The notes under the pieces were generated by a model, which saw nothing but the letters and a program-made list of their open reading frames with translations, ran no database searches and was not told where the DNA came from. A stretch of 52,443 nucleotides of DNA from DASSUC01 sp035649895 (GTDB taxonomy: Bacteria > Actinomycetota > Actinomycetes > Mycobacteriales > Micromonosporaceae): positions 1-52,443 of the forward strand of contig DASRIS010000146.1 of assembly GCA_035649895.1 (NCBI GenBank). Reading direction: 5' to 3'. Below, piece by piece: positions 34,601 through 42,414 of the stretch; the first letter of the stretch is position 1, and every line of letters starts with the position of its first letter. The translations under genes were made by a program, and so were the position numbers.

Positions 34601-35518
34601 GCCGCGGGCCACGTGGCGGCTGGGGAGCCCGGCTCCTTCACGGTGATCGGCGCCGACCTGCACCGGGGCGTGGCGCGGGGGCGCGACTGCCTGGTCCGGG
34701 CAGTGGCGGAGCTCTACGTCCACGGCTGCCCGATCGACTGGTCCCGGCTCTTCGGGCGGCGGCCGTACCGGGTGGGCCTGCCGCCATACCCGTGGCAGCG
34801 CCGCCGGCACTGGTTCAGCGGGGACCAGCCGGGTCCGGCGCCGGAGGCGACCGCCGCACCGGCGCTGGCCGGGCCTGGGGTGCCGGCCGGGCCTGGGGTG
34901 TCGGCCGGGCTGGGTGCTGCGCCCACGACCGCGGCCGGTGCCGGCCAGGCCGCGACCGGCAATGGCCAGGCCGCGACCGGTAACGGGCGGGCCGTGGCCG
35001 GCGATGGGCAGGCAGCGACCGGTAACGGGCAGGCCGTAGCTGGCAACGGGCAGGCTGTGGCCGGCAACGGTCAGGCGGCGGGCCTTGGCGCAGCCGGCAC
35101 CCCGCTCGCCAGCCAGCTGCTCGGCGGGTCGCCGCAGTCCCGCGGGGACCGGCTGCTGGACTTCGTCCTCTCCTGCGTCGCCGAGGTCCTCGGTGAGGAC
35201 TCCGCCGCGGACGTGGAGCCCGACAACGGGTTCTTCGACCTCGGCATGGACTCGGTGATGGCGCTGACCCTCAAGGGCCGGCTGGAGGGTGCGCTCGGCC
35301 TCGAGCTGCCCGCCACGCTGACCTTCGAGTTCCCCACCACCCGGGCGCTGGCCGACTACCTGCTCGACAGCATGGCGCCCGCTGAGCCCGCCGCGCCTGA
35401 CGAGCCGCCGGGTGCGGGACCGCTGCCGGTGGCAGAGCCCGACCTGGAGGACCTCGACGGGCTCTCCGACGCCGACCTCACCGCCCGCCTGCTGGCATCG
35501 CTCGCTGAGGAGAGCTAA
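28655..35518 (+). CDS. Modular type I PKS: KS-AT-ACP-KS-inactive AT-ACP
   Basis: The 2287-residue protein carries two modules. Module 1: KS about 29-445 with Cys191 (TAACASS) and HSTGT in place of HGTGT; AT about 605-950 with Ser698 in GHSLGE and YAFH (798-801), suggesting malonyl-CoA; a short DH-like scrap LRAEVRLFDTEGRLVTTLSG; ACP with Ser1174. Module 2: KS about 1284-1710 with Cys1454 (DTACSSS) and intact histidines; an AT-like region about 1720-2075 where GHSxGE has become GFGPGE (Gly1891 at the nucleophile position) and the domain is shortened, so it cannot load; ACP with Ser2200. There is no dedicated loading module, so priming from a separate carrier is likely. The layout resembles PltB of pyoluteorin. 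The C-terminal LSDADLTARLLASLAEE looks like a docking tail. Confidence 0.95.
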   Translation: MQREGLENEPTHSHEQSVLHHLSERHSSDVAVIGVGCRFPGGVTDLDALWRVFLEGVDVTGPVPPDRPGAALLDVAGTGSFLTDIDRFDTDFFGVSPREAHEMDPQQRLLLEAAWSAMEHSGVPRERWAGSRTGVYLGILSMDYAVLHARTLGVEGVDAYYASGKEFSFGAGRIAYTFGLHGPCMMLTAACASSLLAVHLAARAIAAGDCDTALAGGVNLLVGPELSVYMRKIQALSPHGRCRPFDAAADGVIRGEGCGVVALKRYADAVADGDRIWAVIRGSAANHDGRSAGLTAPNAVAQDQLLRAAMRDAGVHPTDLDYVEAHSTGTPLGDPIELSALSLAIGQFRPPDRPLLIGSHKANFGHLDSSAGILGLLKAILVVRNGMAPPQIKLDRPTPAFGWDGSGLAVPTIATPLDARSGPFLAGVSAFGLSGTNVHVLVGAPAQPVAARAEPVAGGARPVAAAGVRAAEGLGPVAAAGGQAAEAAQLAEVAQLAEVAQLLAGAGPSTAGGPAVVEPVLVVSGPTPAALRAQVGAYRPMVAGAAPDDLADVVFSAAARRTHHPHRLAVVGASAPALDRALGAYLEGRVAPGGAADGLAEAEGTPVVHVFSGQGAQWPAMGLDLYAASPVVRDTLDECDALVRDVAGWSLLDRLRDPSRDALADTEHAQPAVFALQLGLSRLWSSWGVGPGAVVGHSLGEVTAACVAGAIGLADAVRLVVHRGRLMQRASGSGSMVAVELPAGEVAEVLARCGGEVRIATVNGPASVIIAGPADPLHRAVTALQAGGVTCLPLGLDYAFHTPVMRPYGEALADLLSDLAVQRPAVPMLSTVDPEADRLVPDAAYWGRNVCEPVLFWPAVDRLLARRAAVFLEVGPHPVMARSLGAALAHRDRGGAVAGTLSRERPARSTMAYALAKLYAAGVEVDWRAVYPGRRRYVPLPAVPLAGERYWLPVPDGTVPGGRRANGLAPNGGGRAGGATGNGGPNGGSIQDGARPGGSRDSAVPVGSTWSLGAGALRAEVRLFDTEGRLVTTLSGLHSGAAPAGPASVGAAPVASNGPATSTAPLTSTGPATSTAPVAASGSVVTAGPAAGAGPAAGVAHPAGAGPAVANAAPEGRAPTEAEPATPAPVMAPRQPGRERIAALVTSLAALALGYAEDRRLSRTRGFFDLGMDSLTLVEFVRQVEREVGYALGASAAIEHPTIDELTDYIVATAPATASAGAPATGPAVPGPADEPAATAPATEPAPERAPADEPVAAPAPAGAEESPAPRVHTAPTLPRPAAEPIAIVGMGCRVPGAEGLDAYWRLLRDGVDATCDVPADRWDAPALLADGSVRPGTVVTGRGGFLDRVDLFDSGFFRISAREARSMDPQQRIFAEVAWEALEDAGIDTQALRAGRTGLFVGMNTTDYQQLLTRRAVDVDLYYGTGNSFSGAPGRLSYFLGIRGPSMAVDTACSSSLVAVHLACQSLRAGEADVALAGGVNIMVTPTVYLAMSAAGALAPDGRCKPFDASADGYGRGEGAGVVVLKTLARAVADGDRVYAVIRGSAVNHNGASGGLTVPSTDAQRELIKAAVDAAALSPAELDYVEAHGTGTRLGDAAELGALSGTLGPGRPTDRPLLVGSVKTNIGHLEAAAGVAGLIKTALALWHGEIPPHLHFSRPTDQVDWDRIPIRVAAARTPWRAAGGRPRAAGVSAFGFTGTNAHVVVTEAEAAPPQRGPARPPRAHLLVVSAATEAALAAARDRLRDRVAALDPQELADACFTAAARRTHLEHRLALVGWSHAELLNALTPEPSAFRRTGTARPGEARQAVLVYGTGANVPWESFDRDEPAFREKLDALDAAAGPGRRSIRRALRAGGLGGGDPVAVTAVQIALTELWREHGVTPGALLGFGPGEAAAAHAAGLLDLEQAIEVARRGRPVRLSGAPTVPLWLASMDGPVPPDALPPWGPHDSVNGSAGATAARLAAGLLSDGLDLLVAVDTGGAAGHVAAGEPGSFTVIGADLHRGVARGRDCLVRAVAELYVHGCPIDWSRLFGRRPYRVGLPPYPWQRRRHWFSGDQPGPAPEATAAPALAGPGVPAGPGVSAGLGAAPTTAAGAGQAATGNGQAATGNGRAVAGDGQAATGNGQAVAGNGQAVAGNGQAAGLGAAGTPLASQLLGGSPQSRGDRLLDFVLSCVAEVLGEDSAADVEPDNGFFDLGMDSVMALTLKGRLEGALGLELPATLTFEFPTTRALADYLLDSMAPAEPAAPDEPPGAGPLPVAEPDLEDLDGLSDADLTARLLASLAEES
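34940..35086 (+). repeat. 21-bp repeats encoding a GNGQA linker in PKS1
   Basis: Seven imperfect 21-bp units encode a flexible linker of the form (A/V)A(T/G)GNGQA between the dead AT and the last ACP (residues about 2096-2144). In-frame expansion of a linker is the simplest reading. Confidence 0.8.
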
Positions 35519-35521
35519 AAG

Positions 35522-38500
35522 ATGTCGACGGTAACCGAAGGCCTCCCAGTGGACAGCCGGCAGCTGATGGTCGATGCGGTGCGCACCATCGAGCGGCTGC
35601 GGCGGCGGCTGGCGACCAGCCGTGACTCGTGGCTGGACGAGCCGGTCGCGATCGTCGGGCTCGGCTGCCGGTTCCCCGGCGGAGCCAGCTCGCCCGAGGA
35701 GTTCTGGCAGCTGCTGCGCAACGGGGTGGACACGACCCGGGAGTTCCCGGCTGAACGCGCCGACGCGCACGCGGTCCTCGACCCGGACCCGGACGCGCCG
35801 GGCAAGGCGTACACCATCCGCGGCGGGTTCCTTGACCGGGTCGACCTGTTCGAGCCCGAGGTGTTCGGGATCTCGCCCCGGGAGGCGCTGGGGATGGACC
35901 CCCAGCAGCGGATCGCCCTCGAGGTCTGCTGGGAGGCGCTGGAGCGGGCCGGCTACGCCCCGGACACCCTGGACGGCACCCCCACCGGCGTCTTCCTGGG
36001 GCTGAGCACCACCGACTACGTGCGGCTGCGCCAGCAGGTCGGCGACATCAACGACGTCGACGCGTACCAGCTGGTCGGCGAGCCGAGCTTCACCGCGGGA
36101 CGGATCTCCTACCTTCTTGGCCTGCAAGGGCCCAGCAAGGTGGTGGACACCTCGTGCTCCTCCTCGCTGGTCGCGGTCCACGAGGCGTGCCAGGCGCTGC
36201 GGCTGCGCGAGTGCGACCTCGCGCTCGCCGGAGGAGTCAACGCGATGCTGGCCCCGTACGGCTTCGTGATCATGAGCAAGTTCCGGGCGCTCGCCAGCGA
36301 CGGCCGGTGCAAGACGTTCGACGCCAGTGCGGACGGGTACGCGCGCGGGGAGGGCGTGGGCGTGGTGGTGCTCAAGCGCCTCGCCGACGCCATCGCGGCC
36401 AACGACCCGATCGTCGCGGTGGTCCGCGGGTCCGCGGTCAACCACGACGGCCGGTCCAGCGGGCTGACCGTGCCCAACCCAGCGGCCCAGCAGGCCGTCA
36501 TCACGGCGGCGCTGAAGCGCTCCCAGATCGACCCGGCACACGTGGACTACGTGGAGGCGCACGGCACCGGCACCTCGCTCGGCGACCCGATCGAGCTGCG
36601 GGCGCTGGAGGCGGTCGTCGGCCGGCACCACACCCACGACGCCCCGTTGCTTGTCGGGTCGGTCAAGACCAACATCGGGCACCTGGAGTCGGCCGCGGGT
36701 ATCGCCGGGCTGATCAAGGTGGCCCTGGCCATCGAGGCCGGCGAGGTGCCCCCGCACCTGCACCTGACCGACCCCAACCCGAACGTCGACTGGAACCGGC
36801 TGCACGTGCAGGTCCCGCGGGCCTGCACGCCGTGGCCGGACCACGGCCGGCCGAGGGTCGGCGCGGTGAGCAGCTTCGGCGCCAGCGGCACGAACGCGCA
36901 CGCGGTGCTCAGCTCGCCGCCGCAGCAGCTGCCGCGGTCACCGGCCGGGCGCGGGAACGGCCTGTTCCTCGCCTCTGCCCGCACCGAGGAGGCGCTGGTC
37001 GCGCTGGCCGAGCGCTACGTGCGCTACCTGCGGGGGCCGGCGGAGCTCCTGCTCGGCGACGTGTGCTTCACCACGCACGTGGGGCGGGCCGCGCAGCCAC
37101 GCGGGATCGCCGTGGTAGCGTCCACAGTGGACGAGCTGGCCGATGCGCTGGAGGCGTACGCCCAGAAGGGCCGGGGACCCGGCGTGGTGACCGGGGCGCA
37201 GCCGCCGCACCGCCACCGCAAGCTGGCCTGGCTCTTCACCGGCCAGGGCTCCCAGTTCCCGGGGATGGGCCGGCAGCTGGCCGCGGAGCCGGCGTTCCGG
37301 GACGCGTTCGACGCGTGCACCGAGCTGTTCGACCCCGAGCTGGACCGCCCGCTGCGCGAGGTGGTCTGGCCGGAGCCCGGGGCGCCGGTGCCGCTGGAGG
37401 ACACGCGCTACACCCAGCCCGCACTGTTCACTGTCGAGTACGCCCTGGCCCAGCTGTGGCTGTCGTGGGGGCTACGCCCGGCGGCGGTGGCCGGCCACAG
37501 CATCGGCGAGATCGTCGCCGCCTGCCTGGCCGGCGTGTTCGGGCTCGCCGACGCGGTCCGGCTGGTGGCCGCCCGGGCCCGGCTCATGGCGGAGCTGCCG
37601 CCGGGCGGCGCCATGGCGGCGGTGTTCTGCGGCGAGGACCGGGCGCGTGAGGCGATCGCGCCCTACCCGCAGACGCTGGCGGTCGCGGCGGTGAACGGGC
37701 CGGGCGAGGTCGTCATCTCCGGCGCTGAGGCGGATGTGGCGGCCGTGCTCGCGGTGCTGGAGGGCGAGGGGGTACGCGGGCGGCGGGTGCCGGTCTCGCA
37801 CGCCTTCCACTCGCCGCTCATCGCGCCGATGCTGACCTCGTTCCGCGAGGTGCTGGACAGCATCGCCTTTGCCGAGCCGCGGGTGCCGGTGGTCTCCAAC
37901 GTCACCGGCGGCTGGCTCGGCGGCGCCGACATCGGCCCCGACTACTGGGTGCGGCACGCCGCCGGCACGGTCCGCTTCGCCGACGGCGTACAGACCCTGC
38001 ACGGGGCGGGTTTCCGCACCTTCCTCGAGCTGGGTCCGCAGCCGGTCCTGTCGGCGCTGGGCAACCGCTGCCTCAACGACCCGGACAGCGCCTTCGTGCC
38101 GACGCTGCGCCGGGGCGTACGGGACGAGAAAGCGGTCCTGGCCGCGCTCGGCGCGGTCTGCCTGCGCGGGGCCCGTCCGGACTGGGCCGCGTTCCACGGT
38201 GCTGAGGACGTGCGGCGGGTGCCGCTGCCGACGACGGTGTGGCGCGGGGTGCCCTACTGGTTCCGCGAGGCGGAGCCGCCCGCCGCCGCTGTAGCGCCGC
38301 CCACCGGAGTGGAAGTGCCCGGTGTCGGGCGCCGGCTGCGCGCCACCACGCCCACCTACGAGGTGCCGGTCGACCGCTGGGAGCCGGTGGCGGTGGCGGA
38401 CCGTGGCGGCAGCCGGTTCGCGCCGCTGGGTGCGCTCGTCGACCTCGCCCTCGCCGCCGCGAGCGACTGCCTGGGTGGGTCCTGGGCCTGTGTGGAGGAC

Positions 38501-41500
38501 GTGGTCGGGCAGGCCCCGGTGCCGCTCGACGACCCGGAGCGGCGCAGCGTCCAGCTCAGCGTGGTCGAGACCGAGGCCGGCGGTGCCCGGTGGGAGGTGC
38601 TCAGCCTCACCGCAGCCGAGGAGGCGGCCGGTGCGCCGTGGCGGCGGCACGCGCGCGGCGTGCTGCGCCGCCGCCCGGCCGCACCGCCGCCGGCGCCCGC
38701 CCAGCTCGGTCTGGACCTGGCCGGTCTGGACCTGGCCGCGCTGGAGCTGGATGGTCATACGTCCCTGCCAGGGGCCGAGCCGATGCCGGGCCGCAACGGC
38801 CTCGAAGCCCGCAACGGCCTTGAAGGTCGGGTCCGCTCCTGCGGCGAGGGCACGCTCGTCGTCCTCGCCCCGGCCGCGCGGCGCGGGTGGTCCGAGGTTG
38901 TCGCGGCGGCGGTCACCGCGATCGCCAACACCGCCCGCGACGCCGCTGCCGGTGAGGCGGGGTCTGGGGACACGGCAGGGGCGGATGGAGCTTCGCCGGG
39001 TGCGGCTTCGCCGGGTGCGGCTTCGCCGGGTGCGGCGCTGGCGGGTGCGGCTCTGGCGGGTGCGGCGCCTACGGACGAGCCGGCGGCGGCAGGGGCCGCC
39101 ATCGGCTGCGGGGCGCTGACCGCCACCGGGGACCTGGCCGGCGTCCGCTACGTGCGCGTGCGCGCCGGCGCGCTGTCGCCGGTGTCGGAGGACGGCTGCG
39201 TGGTCGGCACGGCCGACCTTCTGGATGCGGACGGAGCTGCCCTCGGGTACGCCCGTGACCTGCGGGTGGTCCCGCTTTCCCAGGCTGGCGCCGCGCCCGA
39301 GCCCTGGCGGGACCCGGCCGAGCTGCTCTACGAGGTCCAGTGGCAGGAGCCGCCGGAGGAGTCCGCAGCGGCGGAGCTGGACGTCGCCGGGGCGAGCTAC
39401 CTCGTGGTCGCCGACGGCGACGGGCCCGGGCGCCGGGTGGCCGAGCGGCTCGCCGCCGCGCTGCGGGAGCGCCACGCCGAGGTGACGGTCGCGCCGCCAC
39501 CGCTGGCCGGCGTGGCCGAGCAGAGCCGGCCCGAGCCGGAGTCGGTCCAGGCGCTGCTGGACTCCTGGTGCGCCGCGCCCGGCCGCCCGGCCGGTGTGCT
39601 GGTGCTGACCGGCCTGGACGCTCCGGCGCTGGGCCACGCCGACGCGTGGCTGCTGGACGAGTACGCCGCCCGCGCCGACCTGACGGTCATCGCCCTCATC
39701 CAGGAGCTGGCGTCCAGGCAGGACTGTGACGGAGCCCGGGTGACGGTGGTGACGCGGGGAGCCGTGGCGACCGGAGACGGCCTGGACGCGGTGAGCCCGC
39801 TCGCCGGGACGCTGTGGGGCCTCGGCCGGGTGCTGGCGCTGGAGCACGCCGACCGCTGGGGCGGAGCCGTCGACCTCGACCCGGCGCTGCCAGTCGACGA
39901 CCAGGAGCGGCTGGAGGAGGGGCTGCTGGCCGCCCTCGCCACCGCCTCCACAGAGGACCAGCAGGCGCTGCGCGGCGGCCGACGGCTCGTCGCCCGCCTG
40001 CTGGCGCGCCCCCCGGCACCGGCCGAGCTGCGCCCGGCACCCCCCGTCCGCGCGGACGGCACCTACCTCATCACCGGTGGCTTCGGCGGCATCGGGGTGG
40101 CGCTCGCCGAGTGGCTGGCCCGGGCCGGTGCCGGGCGGCTGGTGCTGCTCGGGCGTACGCCGCTGCCGGACCGTTCGCGGTGGGACGACGCGCAGCTGGC
40201 CGATGCCCCGGCCGCCGTACGCGCCAACGTCGAGGTCGTCCGGCGCATCGAGCGGCTGGGCGCGGCGGTGGACGTGTTCGCCGCGGACGTCACCGACGAG
40301 GCGGCGATGCTGCGAGTGTTCACCGCCCTTGACGCCGGGCCCATGCCGCTGCGCGGGGTGGTGCACGCGGCCGGCGTCTCGGCACCCCAGTACGTGCGGG
40401 ACGTCACGCCCGAGGAGTACCGGCGGGTGTGGCGCCCCAAGGTGGTCGGTGGCTGGCTGCTGCACCAGCTGTCGCACTACGCCGGGCTGGACTTCTTCGT
40501 CGGCTTCTCCTCGATCGCCGCCACCTGGGGGTCGCAGCACCTGGCCAGCTACGCCGCGGGCAACGCGTTCCTGGACAGCCTCGCGGCGCACCGGTGGGCC
40601 ACCGGGCGGCCGGGCCTGTCGGTCAGCTGGGGCCCGTGGGAGCTGGCGTCGAGCCTGTTCGACGAGGAGGTCATGAGCTTCCTGCGGGCGACTGGCCTGC
40701 GCCCACTGTCCGCGCCGCAGTGCCTGCGGCTGCTGGGCGGGCTCCTCGCTGGGGACCGGCCGCACCAGGTCGTGTGCGCGGTCGACTGGGCGGTCTTCAA
40801 GCCGGTCATGGAGGCCCGCTCGGACCGGCCGATGCTGCACACCATCGAGGTGGTCGAGGCGGCGCTGGGCGAGGCGCCGGCCGAGGTGCTCGAGGAGCTG
40901 CGCGACGCGCCCGCGGACGCGTCGGCGGTCCTGCACCGCTACCTGCGCGGCGTGCTCGGCGACGTGCTCGGCGCGGACCCGGCGGGCATCGACGCCGACG
41001 CCGACGTGATGGGGTACGGGCTGGACTCGCTCATGGTCATGGAGGTGGTCGGCCGCTGCAAGCGGGACCTGCGGGTCACCGTACGCGCCAGCGAGCTGTT
41101 CGCCCGCACGACACTGGCCGACTGGGTCGGCCTGCTCGCCGGCGAGCTCGGGGTAGCCGTCGCCACTCCTGACGCCCCGCCGGTCGCGGCCGGGGCCGGC
41201 GCGGCGGACGGCAGCGGGGACGGGCCGCAGGAGCCGGCCTGGATCGCCCGGGACGTGACCCTGGACCCGGACATCGTGGCCTCGACCAGGGTGACGGTGC
41301 CGGTGCGCGACCCGCGGGAGGTGCTGCTGACCGGGGCGACCGGCTTCGTCGGCGCGTACCTGCTGCACGAGCTGCTGGCGGTGACCTCGGCCCGGGTGCA
41401 CTGCCTGGTCCGCTGCTCCGACGAGGCCGAAGGGCGGCACCGGGTACGCGCCAACCTCGAGCGCTACCTGCCCTGGCCGGACGGTGCCGACGAGCGTGTC

Positions 41501-42403
41501 ACGATCGTCGCCGGCGACCTCGGCGAGCCGCGCCTCGGCCTGGACCCGGCGCGCTTCGACGAGCTGGCCGGCCACCTCGACGCCATCTACCACAACGGGG
41601 CGTGGGTCAACTTCAGCTACACCTACGACCAGATGCGGCCGGTGAACGTGGCCGGCACCGCCGAGATCCTGCGCCTGGCCGGTCAGGGCCGGGCCACGGT
41701 GCACCACGTGTCGACGTACGGGATCTGGGGGCTGCCGGCCGACGGCCGGACCGTCATCCGCGAGGACGACGACATCACCACAGCCGGCCGCCTGGTGACC
41801 GGGTACGTGCAGACGAAGTGGGCCGCCGAGCGGATGGTGGAGCTGGGCCGGGAGCGGGGGATCGCGGTCGACCTCTACCGGCCCGGCCGGGTCCTCGGTG
41901 ACTCGCGCACCGGAGCCTGCCTGACCACGCACTTCACCACCCGGGTCATCAAGGGGTGCATCCAGCTCGGGATGGCGCCCGACATCGACATCGAGGTGGA
42001 GATGACCCCGGTCGACTACGTCGCCGCGGGGCTGGTGCGCATCTCGCTCGGCGCGTCGGCCGTCGGGGGCACCTACCACCTGGTAAACCGCAATAAGATC
42101 ACTTTCCTGGACCTGGTCCGCGCGCTCACCCGGCACGGCTGGGCGGTCCCGGTGGTGCCGGTGGACAGGTGGTGGAAGGCACTGCGCGACAGCTACGCCG
42201 TACGCACCAACGAGCTGCACCCGGTCATGGGTGTGGTGGAGGAGTTCGTGGTCGGGGGAGAGGACGCCATCGACTACGACGTGAGCCGTACCGAGGAAGT
42301 GCTCGCGGGCAGCGGCATCACCTGCCCGCCGCTTGACGACCGACTGCTCGACACCTACCTGAAGTGGATGGTCCAGAGTGGATACCTGCCCCCACCAGGA
42401 TGA
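35522..42403 (+). CDS. Modular type I PKS: KS-AT-degenerate DH-KR-ACP-terminal reductase
   Basis: The 2293-residue protein begins with a short helical docking segment. KS about 40-465 has Cys212 (DTSCSSS) and both histidines. AT about 565-900 has Ser660 (GHSIGE) and HAFH (760-763), predicting malonyl-CoA. A double-hotdog-like region about 935-1265 lacks HxxxGxxxxP and is interrupted by an Ala/Ser/Pro repeat, so dehydration is unlikely. KR about 1513-1760 has TGGFGGIG, Tyr1677 and an A-type Trp eight residues before the Tyr. The ACP has Ser1836. The C-terminal domain from about 1934 is a thioester reductase with GATGFVGAYLL and Y2095-x3-K2099, releasing an aldehyde or alcohol. It starts three bases after PKS1. 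The order recalls PltC with a reductase added. Confidence 0.95.
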   Translation: MSTVTEGLPVDSRQLMVDAVRTIERLRRRLATSRDSWLDEPVAIVGLGCRFPGGASSPEEFWQLLRNGVDTTREFPAERADAHAVLDPDPDAPGKAYTIRGGFLDRVDLFEPEVFGISPREALGMDPQQRIALEVCWEALERAGYAPDTLDGTPTGVFLGLSTTDYVRLRQQVGDINDVDAYQLVGEPSFTAGRISYLLGLQGPSKVVDTSCSSSLVAVHEACQALRLRECDLALAGGVNAMLAPYGFVIMSKFRALASDGRCKTFDASADGYARGEGVGVVVLKRLADAIAANDPIVAVVRGSAVNHDGRSSGLTVPNPAAQQAVITAALKRSQIDPAHVDYVEAHGTGTSLGDPIELRALEAVVGRHHTHDAPLLVGSVKTNIGHLESAAGIAGLIKVALAIEAGEVPPHLHLTDPNPNVDWNRLHVQVPRACTPWPDHGRPRVGAVSSFGASGTNAHAVLSSPPQQLPRSPAGRGNGLFLASARTEEALVALAERYVRYLRGPAELLLGDVCFTTHVGRAAQPRGIAVVASTVDELADALEAYAQKGRGPGVVTGAQPPHRHRKLAWLFTGQGSQFPGMGRQLAAEPAFRDAFDACTELFDPELDRPLREVVWPEPGAPVPLEDTRYTQPALFTVEYALAQLWLSWGLRPAAVAGHSIGEIVAACLAGVFGLADAVRLVAARARLMAELPPGGAMAAVFCGEDRAREAIAPYPQTLAVAAVNGPGEVVISGAEADVAAVLAVLEGEGVRGRRVPVSHAFHSPLIAPMLTSFREVLDSIAFAEPRVPVVSNVTGGWLGGADIGPDYWVRHAAGTVRFADGVQTLHGAGFRTFLELGPQPVLSALGNRCLNDPDSAFVPTLRRGVRDEKAVLAALGAVCLRGARPDWAAFHGAEDVRRVPLPTTVWRGVPYWFREAEPPAAAVAPPTGVEVPGVGRRLRATTPTYEVPVDRWEPVAVADRGGSRFAPLGALVDLALAAASDCLGGSWACVEDVVGQAPVPLDDPERRSVQLSVVETEAGGARWEVLSLTAAEEAAGAPWRRHARGVLRRRPAAPPPAPAQLGLDLAGLDLAALELDGHTSLPGAEPMPGRNGLEARNGLEGRVRSCGEGTLVVLAPAARRGWSEVVAAAVTAIANTARDAAAGEAGSGDTAGADGASPGAASPGAASPGAALAGAALAGAAPTDEPAAAGAAIGCGALTATGDLAGVRYVRVRAGALSPVSEDGCVVGTADLLDADGAALGYARDLRVVPLSQAGAAPEPWRDPAELLYEVQWQEPPEESAAAELDVAGASYLVVADGDGPGRRVAERLAAALRERHAEVTVAPPPLAGVAEQSRPEPESVQALLDSWCAAPGRPAGVLVLTGLDAPALGHADAWLLDEYAARADLTVIALIQELASRQDCDGARVTVVTRGAVATGDGLDAVSPLAGTLWGLGRVLALEHADRWGGAVDLDPALPVDDQERLEEGLLAALATASTEDQQALRGGRRLVARLLARPPAPAELRPAPPVRADGTYLITGGFGGIGVALAEWLARAGAGRLVLLGRTPLPDRSRWDDAQLADAPAAVRANVEVVRRIERLGAAVDVFAADVTDEAAMLRVFTALDAGPMPLRGVVHAAGVSAPQYVRDVTPEEYRRVWRPKVVGGWLLHQLSHYAGLDFFVGFSSIAATWGSQHLASYAAGNAFLDSLAAHRWATGRPGLSVSWGPWELASSLFDEEVMSFLRATGLRPLSAPQCLRLLGGLLAGDRPHQVVCAVDWAVFKPVMEARSDRPMLHTIEVVEAALGEAPAEVLEELRDAPADASAVLHRYLRGVLGDVLGADPAGIDADADVMGYGLDSLMVMEVVGRCKRDLRVTVRASELFARTTLADWVGLLAGELGVAVATPDAPPVAAGAGAADGSGDGPQEPAWIARDVTLDPDIVASTRVTVPVRDPREVLLTGATGFVGAYLLHELLAVTSARVHCLVRCSDEAEGRHRVRANLERYLPWPDGADERVTIVAGDLGEPRLGLDPARFDELAGHLDAIYHNGAWVNFSYTYDQMRPVNVAGTAEILRLAGQGRATVHHVSTYGIWGLPADGRTVIREDDDITTAGRLVTGYVQTKWAAERMVELGRERGIAVDLYRPGRVLGDSRTGACLTTHFTTRVIKGCIQLGMAPDIDIEVEMTPVDYVAAGLVRISLGASAVGGTYHLVNRNKITFLDLVRALTRHGWAVPVVPVDRWWKALRDSYAVRTNELHPVMGVVEEFVVGGEDAIDYDVSRTEEVLAGSGITCPPLDDRLLDTYLKWMVQSGYLPPPG

Positions 42404-42414
42404 GGAACATATAG

